From the NCBI GenBank assembly GCA_937891215.1, contig CALAEU010000027.1, positions 1-12,740 on the forward strand: DNA of 12,740 bases, written 5' to 3'. Position 1 is the first letter of the stretch. Every line of letters starts with the position of its first letter. Of the stretch, positions 1 to 7,169 are shown in pieces. A program made the translations under genes and the position numbers. Below the pieces are notes generated by a model. That model made no database searches and was not told the DNA's origin. It saw only the letters and a program-made list of their open reading frames with translations. Origin of the DNA: an uncultured Clostridia bacterium (GTDB lineage Bacteria; Bacillota_A; Clostridia; Oscillospirales; Acutalibacteraceae).

Positions 1-14
1 GCATTTGAACATTC

Positions 15-1016
15 TTATTCTCCATCTACTTTAGCTTCATATGATGTAAAGGTTACATATAAAGATTTTGAATGTTCATTTAAGATAAATGTTTTAGAAG
101 ATGGAGAATTTTGGGTTAAACCGAAAATTGCTACAACATCTGCAATTTTTGATGCAACTGAAATTGAGTTTTTGTCGCACATTGAGACAATAATAGCTTC
201 GTTTATTGGGTAATCTACTAAAAGATTTAAGTATTTTAAATCAAATTCACAATCAAAGATTACAAAATCATATCTTTCAATAACTTTTTGCAAAGCATCA
301 TTAAGTTGTTCTGTAATCGGACAACGACAATCTTTTGAACCTGTTAGCCAAGATACAATTATATCAACATTTTCATCTAATTGTACAATAATATCCTCAA
401 TAGCCCATTCAACATATTCATGTTTAGTCATGTGTTGAGGAATACCTGTTCTATATTCGTGTTTTCCACTTCTAATACCATAAATGGTATTTCTAATATC
501 TAAACCAAACGTATGACCTAATTCTCCAGCTAAATCATTATCAAATAAAAGAATTGATTTCTCAGGATATTTTTCTTTTATAACAGAAAGAAAAGCTCTT
601 GTTATTGTAGTTTTTCCGCTTCCACTTTTTCCAGTAATTGCAATTTTTGTAGTCAAATTATAATCCTCTTTTGAATTAATTTCAGGTTTTTTAATGTTTT
701 CATCAATAGTCATTTCACCATCAGATTCAATAACAACCATCTGAACAACTTTACCATCAGATAATGTTACATCTGTGAGTTTTGTTACTTTACCTGAAAC
801 ACTTGAATAAATCGGGGCTGAAAGATTGTTAGCATCTTCTGCAATAAGAGTACCAACTTTAACTTCACTACCTACTTTTACAATTGGTGTAACAGGCTTA
901 CCAATGTGCATTGACATCGGAATAGTAACAGTCTTTGGAGCAGACATTTTAACCGAAGCCATACCCTCAGTTGCTTTACTGCTCTTAAGTTTTATTCCGC
1001 GTAATCTAGAAGCCAT
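15..1016 (-). CDS. RnfC-type barrel-sandwich domain fused to a CooC/MinD-like P-loop ATPase
   Basis: A 333-residue soluble protein with two unrelated parts. Residues about 27-100 match the N-terminal barrel-sandwich domain of RnfC (motifs TIPMSMHIGKPVTPIVKVG and SAPIYSSVSGKV). Residues about 122-330 form a SIMIBI-type ATPase: deviant Walker A TGKSGSGKTT at 128-137 with signature lysine K130 and catalytic K135, an LLFDNDLAGELG strand-loop at 156-167, and Walker B FVIFD at 251-255. C230-R-C232 sits where CooC-type nickel-insertion ATPases carry their metal-binding Cys-X-Cys. The RnfC flavin/SLBB and 4Fe-4S parts are absent; RnfC is usually about 440 residues. No TM segment or signal peptide is visible. 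The ATG start follows AAAGGTAGG at 7 bases. Metallo-cofactor assembly or an Rnf/PrdC-like redox partner role is inference only. Any operon partner would lie left of the window. Confidence 0.8.
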   Translation of the reverse strand: MASRLRGIKLKSSKATEGMASVKMSAPKTVTIPMSMHIGKPVTPIVKVGSEVKVGTLIAEDANNLSAPIYSSVSGKVTKLTDVTLSDGKVVQMVVIESDGEMTIDENIKKPEINSKEDYNLTTKIAITGKSGSGKTTITRAFLSVIKEKYPEKSILLFDNDLAGELGHTFGLDIRNTIYGIRSGKHEYRTGIPQHMTKHEYVEWAIEDIIVQLDENVDIIVSWLTGSKDCRCPITEQLNDALQKVIERYDFVIFDCEFDLKYLNLLVDYPINEAIIVSMCDKNSISVASKIADVVAIFGLTQNSPSSKTFILNEHSKSLYVTFTSYEAKVDGE

Positions 1017-1103
1017 TTTAGAACCTACCTTTCAATGAGCTTTTAATTGTTTTTAATAGTATCTATAAAAGTGCATAATTTATCACAATACACTATCTTA
1101 AAG

Positions 1104-1132
1104 ATTATATAACACTTAATTTCAACTGTCAA
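1104..1132 (-). promoter_or_regulatory. Consensus sigma-A promoter of the RnfC/CooC-like gene
   Basis: On the minus strand, TTGACA (1127-1132) is followed by a 17-base spacer and TATAAT (1104-1109), a perfect match to the vegetative promoter consensus. The predicted transcript would have a leader of about 80 nt before the ATG at 1016. No clear riboswitch or attenuator was recognised in that leader. This suggests strong constitutive expression unless a repressor acts here. Confidence 0.85.
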
Positions 1133-1333
1133 TAATTCTAAATAGACAAAACTTTTCCGTAAAATTTTACCTTTTATACAATAATTTTTGGGTTGATAAA
1201 AATTTGACAAAATCCGAAATAATTTACACAACAAGTGTCGGATATTTTAAGTATTATGTATGGCAAAAGTTATAAACCAAACACACCTCAATTATAACAT
1301 TTAACAAAAATAACAGAACAAGTAAAAATATTG

Positions 1334-1362
1334 TTGATTATTCGCATAAAGAATAATATAAT
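1334..1362 (+). promoter_or_regulatory. Sigma-A promoter of the TIR gene
   Basis: TTGATT (1334-1339), a 17-base spacer and a perfect TATAAT (1357-1362) lie upstream of the TIR gene. The predicted start point near 1369 leaves a leader of about 30 nt that carries the GAAAGGA ribosome binding site at 1384-1390. Confidence 0.7.
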
Positions 1363-1400
1363 GTAATTTAGAGAATTTTGGGTGAAAGGATTTCTGATTT

Positions 1401-2585
1401 ATGGAACAGCGTTTTAAAATATTTATAGCGTACCACATAAATGAAGAAAATATTGCTACACTTCTTTCTGAATATTTTCAGAATATGGGAATTCCAAAAG
1501 AGTTTATTTTTCTTTGCGGTTTACCATCTAATGATGGTAAAGTGAATAATATTGATGAAATAAACGCAATGTTAAAATGCAGTTGCGTAAACATTCCTAT
1601 ATTATCAATGAAATTTTTAGAAAGTGCTTATTGTAACAATTTAACTGGTGCTTTTGTTTTTGATGGTGAAGCTCTTCTTTTACCAGTAATGCTCCCCGAA
1701 ATAACCCAGAATATGATTTATGGTTTCATTAAAGGTTTTTACAGAACTTTCAAACTTGATGTAAGTGCAGATATTGCTTATATTTACGATGTTGTTCAAG
1801 GTTCTTTAGATATTCTTCCACCAAGCCTTACAGTTGCAACAAATGCAATGAATGCATTTATAAACAGATACAATGTAACAGTAAACAGAATCACAACCAA
1901 ATCTTCCCCTACCCTTATTTCTTCTAACCCTGTTTTTGAGCAACTCAACATTACAACAGATGATGAAATGATAGCTCTTTACTACATACTTATAAATCAG
2001 GTTTTAGAAGTAAGCAGAAAGACTGTTGAAGACTGGCTTATTGATGAAGAAATTTATGATGTTGATGTTGAAAACGCTTTTAGATTACTTGCTACAATCG
2101 GTTACGCAAGATACCACGAAAACACTTTAAAGGTTGATATAATCACATTTAGAAAATGGTCGAAAATGACTGATGAAATTTTGCCAGTACTTACTACTTG
2201 CCTTAAAAATCACAAAATTCTAAGTTCACAGATTTTTGAAGATATGTGGCATAATGATACTTTGACATCTGTTTTAAAATTGTTCACCGCCTACTTAATA
2301 GATGAACACGTGACAGAACTAACAAACAAATCACAAAATGACCCACAGTTACAAAGTATAATTTCGTGGGAAAAGAAAAATGATTTGAGAAGTATTGTTT
2401 CTGATAACTATCAGAAGTGTCTTGAAATTTTTGAAGAACACAATATTATTTATGAAAGTGAATGGTCCATTCACGGAGTACCAAGAAGATATAATTTAAA
2501 CAAATCGTTTATTGACCATATATTTTCAGTAGATTTTCCGCATAGGAAAGAGTTGGAAGATGTAAAGACAGGAACTAGGAACTAG
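1401..2585 (+). CDS. TIR-domain protein with probable winged-helix region
   Basis: A 394-residue soluble protein. Residues about 5-105 read as a bacterial TIR domain: strand FKIFIAYH, a GIPKEFIFLCGLPSNDG segment, strand VNIPILS, then FLESAYCNNLTGA. In many active bacterial TIR NADases the last motif carries a catalytic Glu (YCxNELGA type); here the aligned position is L81, so NAD cleavage is doubtful. Residues about 185-250 look like a winged helix (TVEDWLIDEEIYDVDVENA, then a short wing). The C-terminal part is mostly helical with no recognised family. No TM segments. GAAAGGA lies 10 bases before the ATG. The final codons and TAG stop are made of a 7-bp repeat array. It stands alone, with no obvious defence partner nearby. 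A role in nucleotide signalling, defence or regulation is inference. Confidence 0.7.
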   Translation: MEQRFKIFIAYHINEENIATLLSEYFQNMGIPKEFIFLCGLPSNDGKVNNIDEINAMLKCSCVNIPILSMKFLESAYCNNLTGAFVFDGEALLLPVMLPEITQNMIYGFIKGFYRTFKLDVSADIAYIYDVVQGSLDILPPSLTVATNAMNAFINRYNVTVNRITTKSSPTLISSNPVFEQLNITTDDEMIALYYILINQVLEVSRKTVEDWLIDEEIYDVDVENAFRLLATIGYARYHENTLKVDIITFRKWSKMTDEILPVLTTCLKNHKILSSQIFEDMWHNDTLTSVLKLFTAYLIDEHVTELTNKSQNDPQLQSIISWEKKNDLRSIVSDNYQKCLEIFEEHNIIYESEWSIHGVPRRYNLNKSFIDHIFSVDFPHRKELEDVKTGTRN

Positions 2586-2640
2586 GAACTAGGAACTAGG
2601 AACCAGGAACCAGGAACCAGGAACCAGAAAACAGGAAGCA
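2571..2640 (+). repeat. Heptamer tandem repeat, ten 7-bp units
   Basis: Four copies of GGAACTA (2571-2598) are followed by four of GGAACCA (2599-2626), then degenerate units GAAAACA (2627-2633) and GGAAGCA (2634-2640). The array begins inside the TIR reading frame and supplies its last codons and stop. Its final unit forms part of the left arm of the following terminator stem. Related heptamers occur at 3492-3519 and 12479-12492, each just after a gene end. Confidence 0.95.
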
Positions 2641-2673
2641 GTAGAATTAACACTGCTTCCTGTTTTTATTTTA
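2628..2673 (+). terminator. Rho-independent terminator of the TIR gene
   Basis: A perfect 12-bp stem, ACAGGAAGCAGT (2631-2642) pairing with ACTGCTTCCTGT (2652-2663), encloses a 9-base loop and is followed by TTTTATTTT. Upstream A bases can extend the stem against the T run, so it may also act weakly on the opposite strand. Confidence 0.92.
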
Positions 2674-2700
2674 CTTCTTAACTATTACTTCTTACTTCAA

Positions 2701-3281
2701 TCATCCGTCCTCTGATTGTCTCCGATTCTTCCACACTAACAGAGTTACTGCTATCATAAATAATACTGTTCCATAAGATACAATAACTTTCATAAAAAAA
2801 TCAAACAATGGCATTTCGTAAATAATCTTTTTTTGCGTATTCGAATATTTAACAATCTTTACTCTTCCAAAAGCATTTTCCAATCTGTAGATTGTTCCAT
2901 CTTTGGATATAAACTCTTTGCTTGAAGGGCGTAAATCAGTAAATTTAGGAATATCTTTCGTTATCGTTTCCAGAACATTTCCGTTTAAATCAATATAGTG
3001 AGCTCTATCACCACAATCGATATATATATTGTCATTTTCTAGTATAGTAAAATCATATCCTCGACTTGTCTGAGCGGAAATTGTTCCTATAAGTTTTTTT
3101 CATTATATTTTTTTATAACACCAGAATTATAACCGATATACAAATTATTTTTACTATCTATTGCAAAACCTTGATAAGAGATATCAACTTCACCCAATAC
3201 AACGCACATAACCGAAATCCAATAAATAGGGAGAATTATAACTAAAAATATAACAGCGACTTTCTTACAATATTTTTCCAT
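2701..3281 (-). pseudogene. Small two-TM protein gene with a frameshift at an A7 run
   Basis: Two minus-strand frames belong to one gene of about 193 residues. The first part starts at ATG 3279-3281, with GGAG 8 bases upstream, and has an N-terminal TM segment (about VAVIFLVIILPIYWISVMCV) followed by a propeller-like stretch (FAIDSKNNLYIGYNSGVI). It stops at 3087 right after GAAAAAAAC. Adding one A there opens the other frame without a stop: KLIGTISAQTSRGYDF, YIDLNGNVLETI, RPSSKEF, KDGTIYRLENAFGRVKIV, then a second TM segment (about VSYGTVLFMIAVTLLVW) and a short charged C-terminal tail ending at 2701. No family was recognised; the topology suggests an extracytoplasmic sensor-like loop between two helices. 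It could be a pseudogene, a phase-variable gene, a slippage-expressed gene or a sequencing error. Confidence 0.75.
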
Positions 3282-3523
3282 GGTTACCACTCCATAATTT
3301 CAATACATACTTCATCTATTAAATCATAAAGAAAAATCAGGGAACGGTCAGCGTCAAAGTCTAACATATATATAAATAGGTTTACGAAAAAACACAATAT
3401 ATTTAATTGGTAACTTTAATTAGTAGTGTGTGATTTTTGCGACATCACGAGGTGTTCTGTGATTGAGTGTTTTTTCCACCAATCATCCCCCTGATTCCTA
3501 GTTCCTAGTTTCTGTTTCCTAAA
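3282..3523. other. Intergenic region downstream of the glucosidase gene
   Basis: This 242-bp stretch lies between two minus-strand genes. It holds heptamer repeats next to the glucosidase stop codon and several small dyads, for example GTGAT/ATCAC around 3431-3449. No terminator with a T run was found. A weak minus-strand promoter candidate (TTGTGT-N17-TATATA) lies in its middle, but both hexamers are poor matches. Confidence 0.4.
3492..3519 (-). repeat. Heptamer repeat units after the glucosidase stop codon
   Basis: Read on the minus strand, four consecutive 7-bp units follow the TAG stop after four bases: GGAAACA, GAAACTA, GGAACTA, GGAATCA. They are the same family as the array at 2571-2640. 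No strong terminator stem follows them at this locus. Confidence 0.85.
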
Positions 3524-5893
3524 CTAAGCCAACTTCATAAACATCTCAAGAATTCTTTTTGTGCAAACTTCGAGGTCAGCTCGGGTTAAGTCTCCACTGT
3601 CGAGTGCTTTTTTTAGGTCTTCAGGGTAGCCACAATGCATTTTAAGGTCATTACCTGCTTTAACTTCTTTTACAGGGTCATTTTTTACGCCCCAGTCAGT
3701 AACAACCATACCATCGAAGCCCCATTCATCTCTTAAAATACCAGTTAAAAGTTCATAACTTTCAGATGTATGCTGACCATTAATAAGGTTATAAGAAGAC
3801 ATTACAGTCCATGGTTTACCCTCTTTTACTGCAATTTCAAAACCTTTTAAGTAAATTTCTCTTAACGCTCTTTCTGAAATACGGGAGTCATTCTGGTAAC
3901 GATTTGCTTCTTTATTGTTACAAGCAAAGTGTTTCATTGAAACTGCCGTTTTTTGTGATTGCACACCACGGATTGCCGCCGCACCACATTTACCAGAAAC
4001 AAGTGGGTCTTCTGAATAATACTCAAAGTTTCTGCCACAAAGTGGGTCACGATGAATGTTAAGTGCAGGTGCTAACCAAACGCCTAAATTATTCTCTCTT
4101 ATTTCTGCACCACCTGCTGCACCTACTTCATAGATTAAATCTGTATCCCAAGAACAAGCAAGAAGTGTAGCACAAGGCCACGCAGTTGCAGGAATACCGA
4201 TTGACTCCATAAGACGAAGACCTGCAGGACCATCCGCTGTTGGTACATAAGGAATACCAAGTCTTTCAATACCGCCGAATGAACCTGTATTACACATACC
4301 AACTTGCTTCTGACCGCCAACGATATACATAAGTTCATCAATAGTCATCTGGGCAATGAACTCATCCATTGTAATTTCAGTACCTACTAAATCAAACTTC
4401 TTTAATTCTTCTGGTGCTTTTGCGGTTATAGGTTCATTTTTGCCATAGTAATATTCCGGCTCACCCATTGGTAAGTTTTCATAACTACCGTCAGAAAGCA
4501 TTCTTTTTTCAAGTTTAAATGGCTTACACCAGTTTTTAAGTTGTTCTACTACTGTATCTTCTTTTACTGTATATATAAAGTCGAGTTTTTGGGAACTTCT
4601 TACATCTGTACCAAGGTAAAATTCATAATCACCCTTTTCTAAAATATAAGCGCTCTTTTGAATTTTGCCTAAATCGTCAAAACTTGCCATAAATGAAACA
4701 TCAAATGACATAACAAGTGTTTCGCTCTCACCTGGATTTAAAAGTTTTGTCTTTTTAAAAGCACCTAATTCTCTTGCAGGTTTACCTAAAACACCCTGTG
4801 GTGCACTGTAGTAAAGTTCTGCAATATCTTTACCTGCTACATCGCCTGTATTTTTAACATCTACAATAGCGAAGATTTTACCATCTTTCTGGAAACACAT
4901 TTTACCTGTATGTGAAAATGTTGTGTAAGAAAGACCGAAACCAAATGGGTAACGCACTTTTTCTTTCGCACCAGGAATTGTTTCAAAGTAGCGATAACCC
5001 ACATAAATATCTTCATTATAATAAACATAGTCAAAACTTTCCCAGAATTCCTTTGTTTCAGGGTAAGCGTCATAAGATTTTGCAATAGTATCAACTAATT
5101 TGCCTGATGGATTCACATCACCGAAGATGATATCACTGATAGCGCTACCACCTTCAAGTCCGCCCTGCCAACTCATAAGAATTGCACCTATACCAGAGTT
5201 TTCTGCTAAATATTCGCAGTCAAGTACACCACCAGAGTTTATAACAACTATTACTTTTTCAAAGCACTTTGTAACTTCGTCCAAAAGATTTTTTTCTACA
5301 TCTGAAAGGTAGTAGTCACCCTCTATTGGTCTGCGGTCAACACCCTCAGCAGAAAAACGGCTGAGAGTTACAATGGCAGTAGAAGCAAATTCACTTGCAG
5401 ATTTTATTAAACTGCTTTCTATTGCAGGTTCTTTTACGTGCATTGACGCAAATGTGTCATAAGTCATATCGTCACGGGTTGTGCAGAAATCCATATTATT
5501 AACGATATCCCAAGTAGCGTTAATTTCCTCTTGTGACGGAATATTGACACTTTCTTTTTTTACATAATCTTTGTAAAAATCAATAAGTGGCATATAGATA
5601 TTCTGTGAAGTAATTTTTTCTTCTACACCCTCATACACATTACGGATATACGGCACATAAACATCACCACTACCGCCACCGCCTTTTATATATTCAATAG
5701 TTGCTTTACCGAAAAGTGCAACTTTTGAATCTTTACTTAAAGGTAATGTTTTATTATCATTTTTTAAAAGTACCATACCTTCAGTTGCTGCTCTTCTTGA
5801 TAAATCAGTATGCTTTTTTGAAGCAGTAATTCTTCTGCCATCTTCTCCCAAAGGTAAACAAGGCATATATTTGAATCTCGCGTATTTTTCCAT
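3524..5893 (-). CDS. GH3 beta-glucosidase with inverted domain order
   Basis: A 789-residue glycoside hydrolase family 3 enzyme that should release terminal beta-linked glucose or a related sugar from oligosaccharides. The domain order is permuted: the alpha/beta sandwich (usual C-terminal domain) comes first at about 25-325 (RRAATEGMVLLKN, FGFGLSYTTF), then a fibronectin-III-like domain at about 335-440, and finally the TIM-barrel domain at about 505-785. The barrel carries ADGPAG, GRNFEYYSEDP (620-630), KHFACNN and VVTDWG, making D733 the likely nucleophile. E183 in SRFSAEGVDRR is a candidate acid/base. There is no signal peptide, so the enzyme is probably cytoplasmic and acts on imported substrates. 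AGGAAGTG lies upstream of the ATG. The same order is known from Ruminococcus albus and Butyrivibrio enzymes. Substrate specificity cannot be read from sequence alone. Confidence 0.93.
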   Translation of the reverse strand: MEKYARFKYMPCLPLGEDGRRITASKKHTDLSRRAATEGMVLLKNDNKTLPLSKDSKVALFGKATIEYIKGGGGSGDVYVPYIRNVYEGVEEKITSQNIYMPLIDFYKDYVKKESVNIPSQEEINATWDIVNNMDFCTTRDDMTYDTFASMHVKEPAIESSLIKSASEFASTAIVTLSRFSAEGVDRRPIEGDYYLSDVEKNLLDEVTKCFEKVIVVINSGGVLDCEYLAENSGIGAILMSWQGGLEGGSAISDIIFGDVNPSGKLVDTIAKSYDAYPETKEFWESFDYVYYNEDIYVGYRYFETIPGAKEKVRYPFGFGLSYTTFSHTGKMCFQKDGKIFAIVDVKNTGDVAGKDIAELYYSAPQGVLGKPARELGAFKKTKLLNPGESETLVMSFDVSFMASFDDLGKIQKSAYILEKGDYEFYLGTDVRSSQKLDFIYTVKEDTVVEQLKNWCKPFKLEKRMLSDGSYENLPMGEPEYYYGKNEPITAKAPEELKKFDLVGTEITMDEFIAQMTIDELMYIVGGQKQVGMCNTGSFGGIERLGIPYVPTADGPAGLRLMESIGIPATAWPCATLLACSWDTDLIYEVGAAGGAEIRENNLGVWLAPALNIHRDPLCGRNFEYYSEDPLVSGKCGAAAIRGVQSQKTAVSMKHFACNNKEANRYQNDSRISERALREIYLKGFEIAVKEGKPWTVMSSYNLINGQHTSESYELLTGILRDEWGFDGMVVTDWGVKNDPVKEVKAGNDLKMHCGYPEDLKKALDSGDLTRADLEVCTKRILEMFMKLA

Positions 5894-5928
5894 AATTTAA
5901 CACTTCCTGAAAATTAAAATATTCACCT

Positions 5929-6210
5929 TTAAGGTGACGGGAGCTGAACATCGCACGGTTTTGGAAGACGAAAATTCCCACTAACATCGTCAAAACTCTT
6001 GAAATACGTCAGTATTCCTGCGAGTTTTTCCTTGTTACTGAAAAATTTTTTGTCTTACAAAACTGCTCGCACCTAAAATTGTAAAGATTTTGGTGCAGTA
6101 AGGTGTTTCTTTGGCGAAGTCATACTGACGTATAACGAGACAAAAAACGCCTTAATGTGCCAAAAGATTTACAATTTTAGGCGTACGAGGTTCAGCTCCC
6201 GTCACCTTAA
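5929..6210. repeat. 282-bp inverted-repeat element, MITE-like or structured leader
   Basis: The ends are 21-bp perfect inverted repeats (5929-5949 and 6190-6210; core AAGGTGACGGGAGCTGAAC), extending to about 28 bp with two mismatches. Inside are an exact 12-bp inverted pair ATACGTCAGTAT (6004-6015 and 6122-6133) and a longer imperfect pair around CCTAAAATTGTAAA (6070-6108 against 6142-6184), each arm of which can also fold alone into a hairpin. No convincing coding frame is present. The nested symmetry suggests either a non-autonomous mobile element or a large folded RNA. It fills most of the gap between spo0A and the glucosidase gene. Confidence 0.85.
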
Positions 6211-6251
6211 TTTTATCACACTATAAAATAAAGTCAATAAAATTAAGGTGA
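6202..6251 (-). other. 13-bp inverted repeat flanking the element, possible spo0A 3' hairpin
   Basis: TCACCTTAATTTT (6202-6214) and AAAATTAAGGTGA (6239-6251) are perfect inverted copies separated by 24 bp. The left copy overlaps the right terminal repeat of the 282-bp element. The hairpin lies 13 bp after the spo0A stop and could protect or end its transcript, but no T run follows on the minus strand, so it is not a canonical terminator. Confidence 0.55.
6210..6237 (-). promoter_or_regulatory. Candidate promoter reading through the element into the glucosidase gene
   Basis: On the minus strand, TTGACT (6232-6237), a 16-base spacer and TAAAAT (6210-6215) resemble a sigma-A promoter. Initiation would be near 6203, within the right terminal repeat, so the glucosidase mRNA would carry nearly the whole inverted-repeat element as a leader of about 310 nt. 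No better promoter was found nearer the glucosidase start. Confidence 0.45.
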
Positions 6252-6264
6252 ATACTTTTTGATT

Positions 6265-7038
6265 TTAAGATATTTTCATTTTCAGGCGAAGCTTATCAGC
6301 AATCATTGCAATAAATTCTGAATTTGTTGGTTTACCACGCTGACTTTGTATAGTATAGCCGAAATATGATGATAAAACATCTACATCGCCCCTATCCCAT
6401 GCAACTTCTATTGCATGACGGATTGCCCTTTCTACTCTTGAAGATGTAGTTGAAAATGTTTTTGCTACTGTAGGGTAAAGTATTTTTGTAATTGAGTTAA
6501 GCATTTCAGGGTCGTAAACTGAGCGTTTAATTGCTTCACGCAGGTACTGATAGCCTTTTATATGAGCAGGTACACCAATCTGATGCATAATTTCTGAAAT
6601 TGTTACTTCAATACTTTTTTCATCATTTGATAATGGCTCTCTTTTGTTGTCGCCTATATCCTTCCAACTGTAAAGTTGTGGAATTCTCTCCGCTAAAAGC
6701 GATGGCTCTATTGGTTTAAGGAAATAATAATCAGCTCCCGCTTTTATCATTTCTGCTTCAAAGTGACTTTTGTCAATACTTGAAACAACTATTACAAGTG
6801 GTTTTTTCATAAGTTTTAATGTACTTAATCTTTGTAAAACACCCAAAGCATCTATATGCATAAGAAAGGCATCCATAATTATTACATCTGGTGTTTTGTT
6901 TTCAATCAATTGAAGTAATGTTGCACCACTTTTTTCACAAACTCTCACATCCATTGAGTTCATTTTGAGTGCTGACACTAAATCTAACGCACTCTCGCTT
7001 TTTTCGTCTGCTAAAAGTACAGACAACTGCTTGTTCAT
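6265..7038 (-). CDS. spo0A: Sporulation master response regulator Spo0A
   Basis: A 257-residue two-domain regulator. The N-terminal receiver domain (about 1-120) has the acidic pair D11/E12, phospho-acceptor D56 in VIIMDAF, S86/S87 after strand four and K108 in FLKPIE. The C-terminal Spo0A DNA-binding domain (about 145-257) shows [39 protein letters not shown] and the [16 protein letters not shown] ending. Length matches the family. The ATG follows a strong GGAGGTG ribosome binding site. The phosphorylated protein binds 0A boxes and starts sporulation and stationary-phase programmes, so the host should belong to a spore-forming lineage. It is monocistronic here: an operon terminator lies upstream, and spoIVB, its usual neighbour, is absent from the window. 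Confidence 0.97.
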   Translation of the reverse strand: MNKQLSVLLADEKSESALDLVSALKMNSMDVRVCEKSGATLLQLIENKTPDVIIMDAFLMHIDALGVLQRLSTLKLMKKPLVIVVSSIDKSHFEAEMIKAGADYYFLKPIEPSLLAERIPQLYSWKDIGDNKREPLSNDEKSIEVTISEIMHQIGVPAHIKGYQYLREAIKRSVYDPEMLNSITKILYPTVAKTFSTTSSRVERAIRHAIEVAWDRGDVDVLSSYFGYTIQSQRGKPTNSEFIAMIADKLRLKMKIS

Positions 7039-7063
7039 TTAATGCACCTCCGTTAGTAACGAA

Positions 7064-7092
7064 AGTATAGCACCCCTCTAAAATTAGTGCAA
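7064..7092 (-). promoter_or_regulatory. spo0A sigma-A promoter
   Basis: On the minus strand, TTGCAC (7087-7092), a 17-base spacer and TATACT (7064-7069) precede spo0A. The predicted leader is only about 20 nt and begins just before the GGAGGTG ribosome binding site. Confidence 0.75.
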
Positions 7093-7169
7093 TAGACTTT
7101 TAAAACAATCGTGATTATAAACAAAACTTTGATTTTTCGCGGTATCGCAGAATGTCACACAAAGGATTT

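Larger units (their letters stand above)
1017..1400. other. Divergent intergenic region
   Basis: This 384-bp AT-rich region separates two divergent genes and holds one promoter for each. It also contains a 12-bp palindrome GTAAAATTTTAC (1159-1170), which could be an operator but has no other support. A 63-codon minus-strand frame at 1043-1234 has low-complexity AT-rich composition, no ribosome binding site of note, and overlaps the consensus promoter, so it is not treated as a gene. Confidence 0.6.

Noticed and set aside
1043..1234. 63-codon minus-strand open frame in the divergent intergenic region
   Set aside because: It overlaps the perfect TTGACA/TATAAT promoter, is very AT-rich with no recognisable domain, and has no good ribosome binding site.
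2571..2626. Tandem repeats considered as a CRISPR array
   Set aside because: Units are 7 bp with no spacers and no cas genes are present; it is a simple heptamer array.
1401..3281. TIR gene plus adjacent membrane protein as a two-gene defence system
   Set aside because: The membrane protein gene is on the opposite strand, frameshifted, and separated by a strong terminator, so nothing supports a joint system.
3429..3449. Hairpin GTGAT...ATCAC as the glucosidase terminator
   Set aside because: The stem is only 5 bp and no T run follows on the minus strand.
5805..5993. 62-codon minus-strand open frame spanning the glucosidase start and the inverted-repeat element
   Set aside because: It lies out of frame over the confident glucosidase N-terminus and over non-coding repeat DNA; its sequence looks like a frame shadow.
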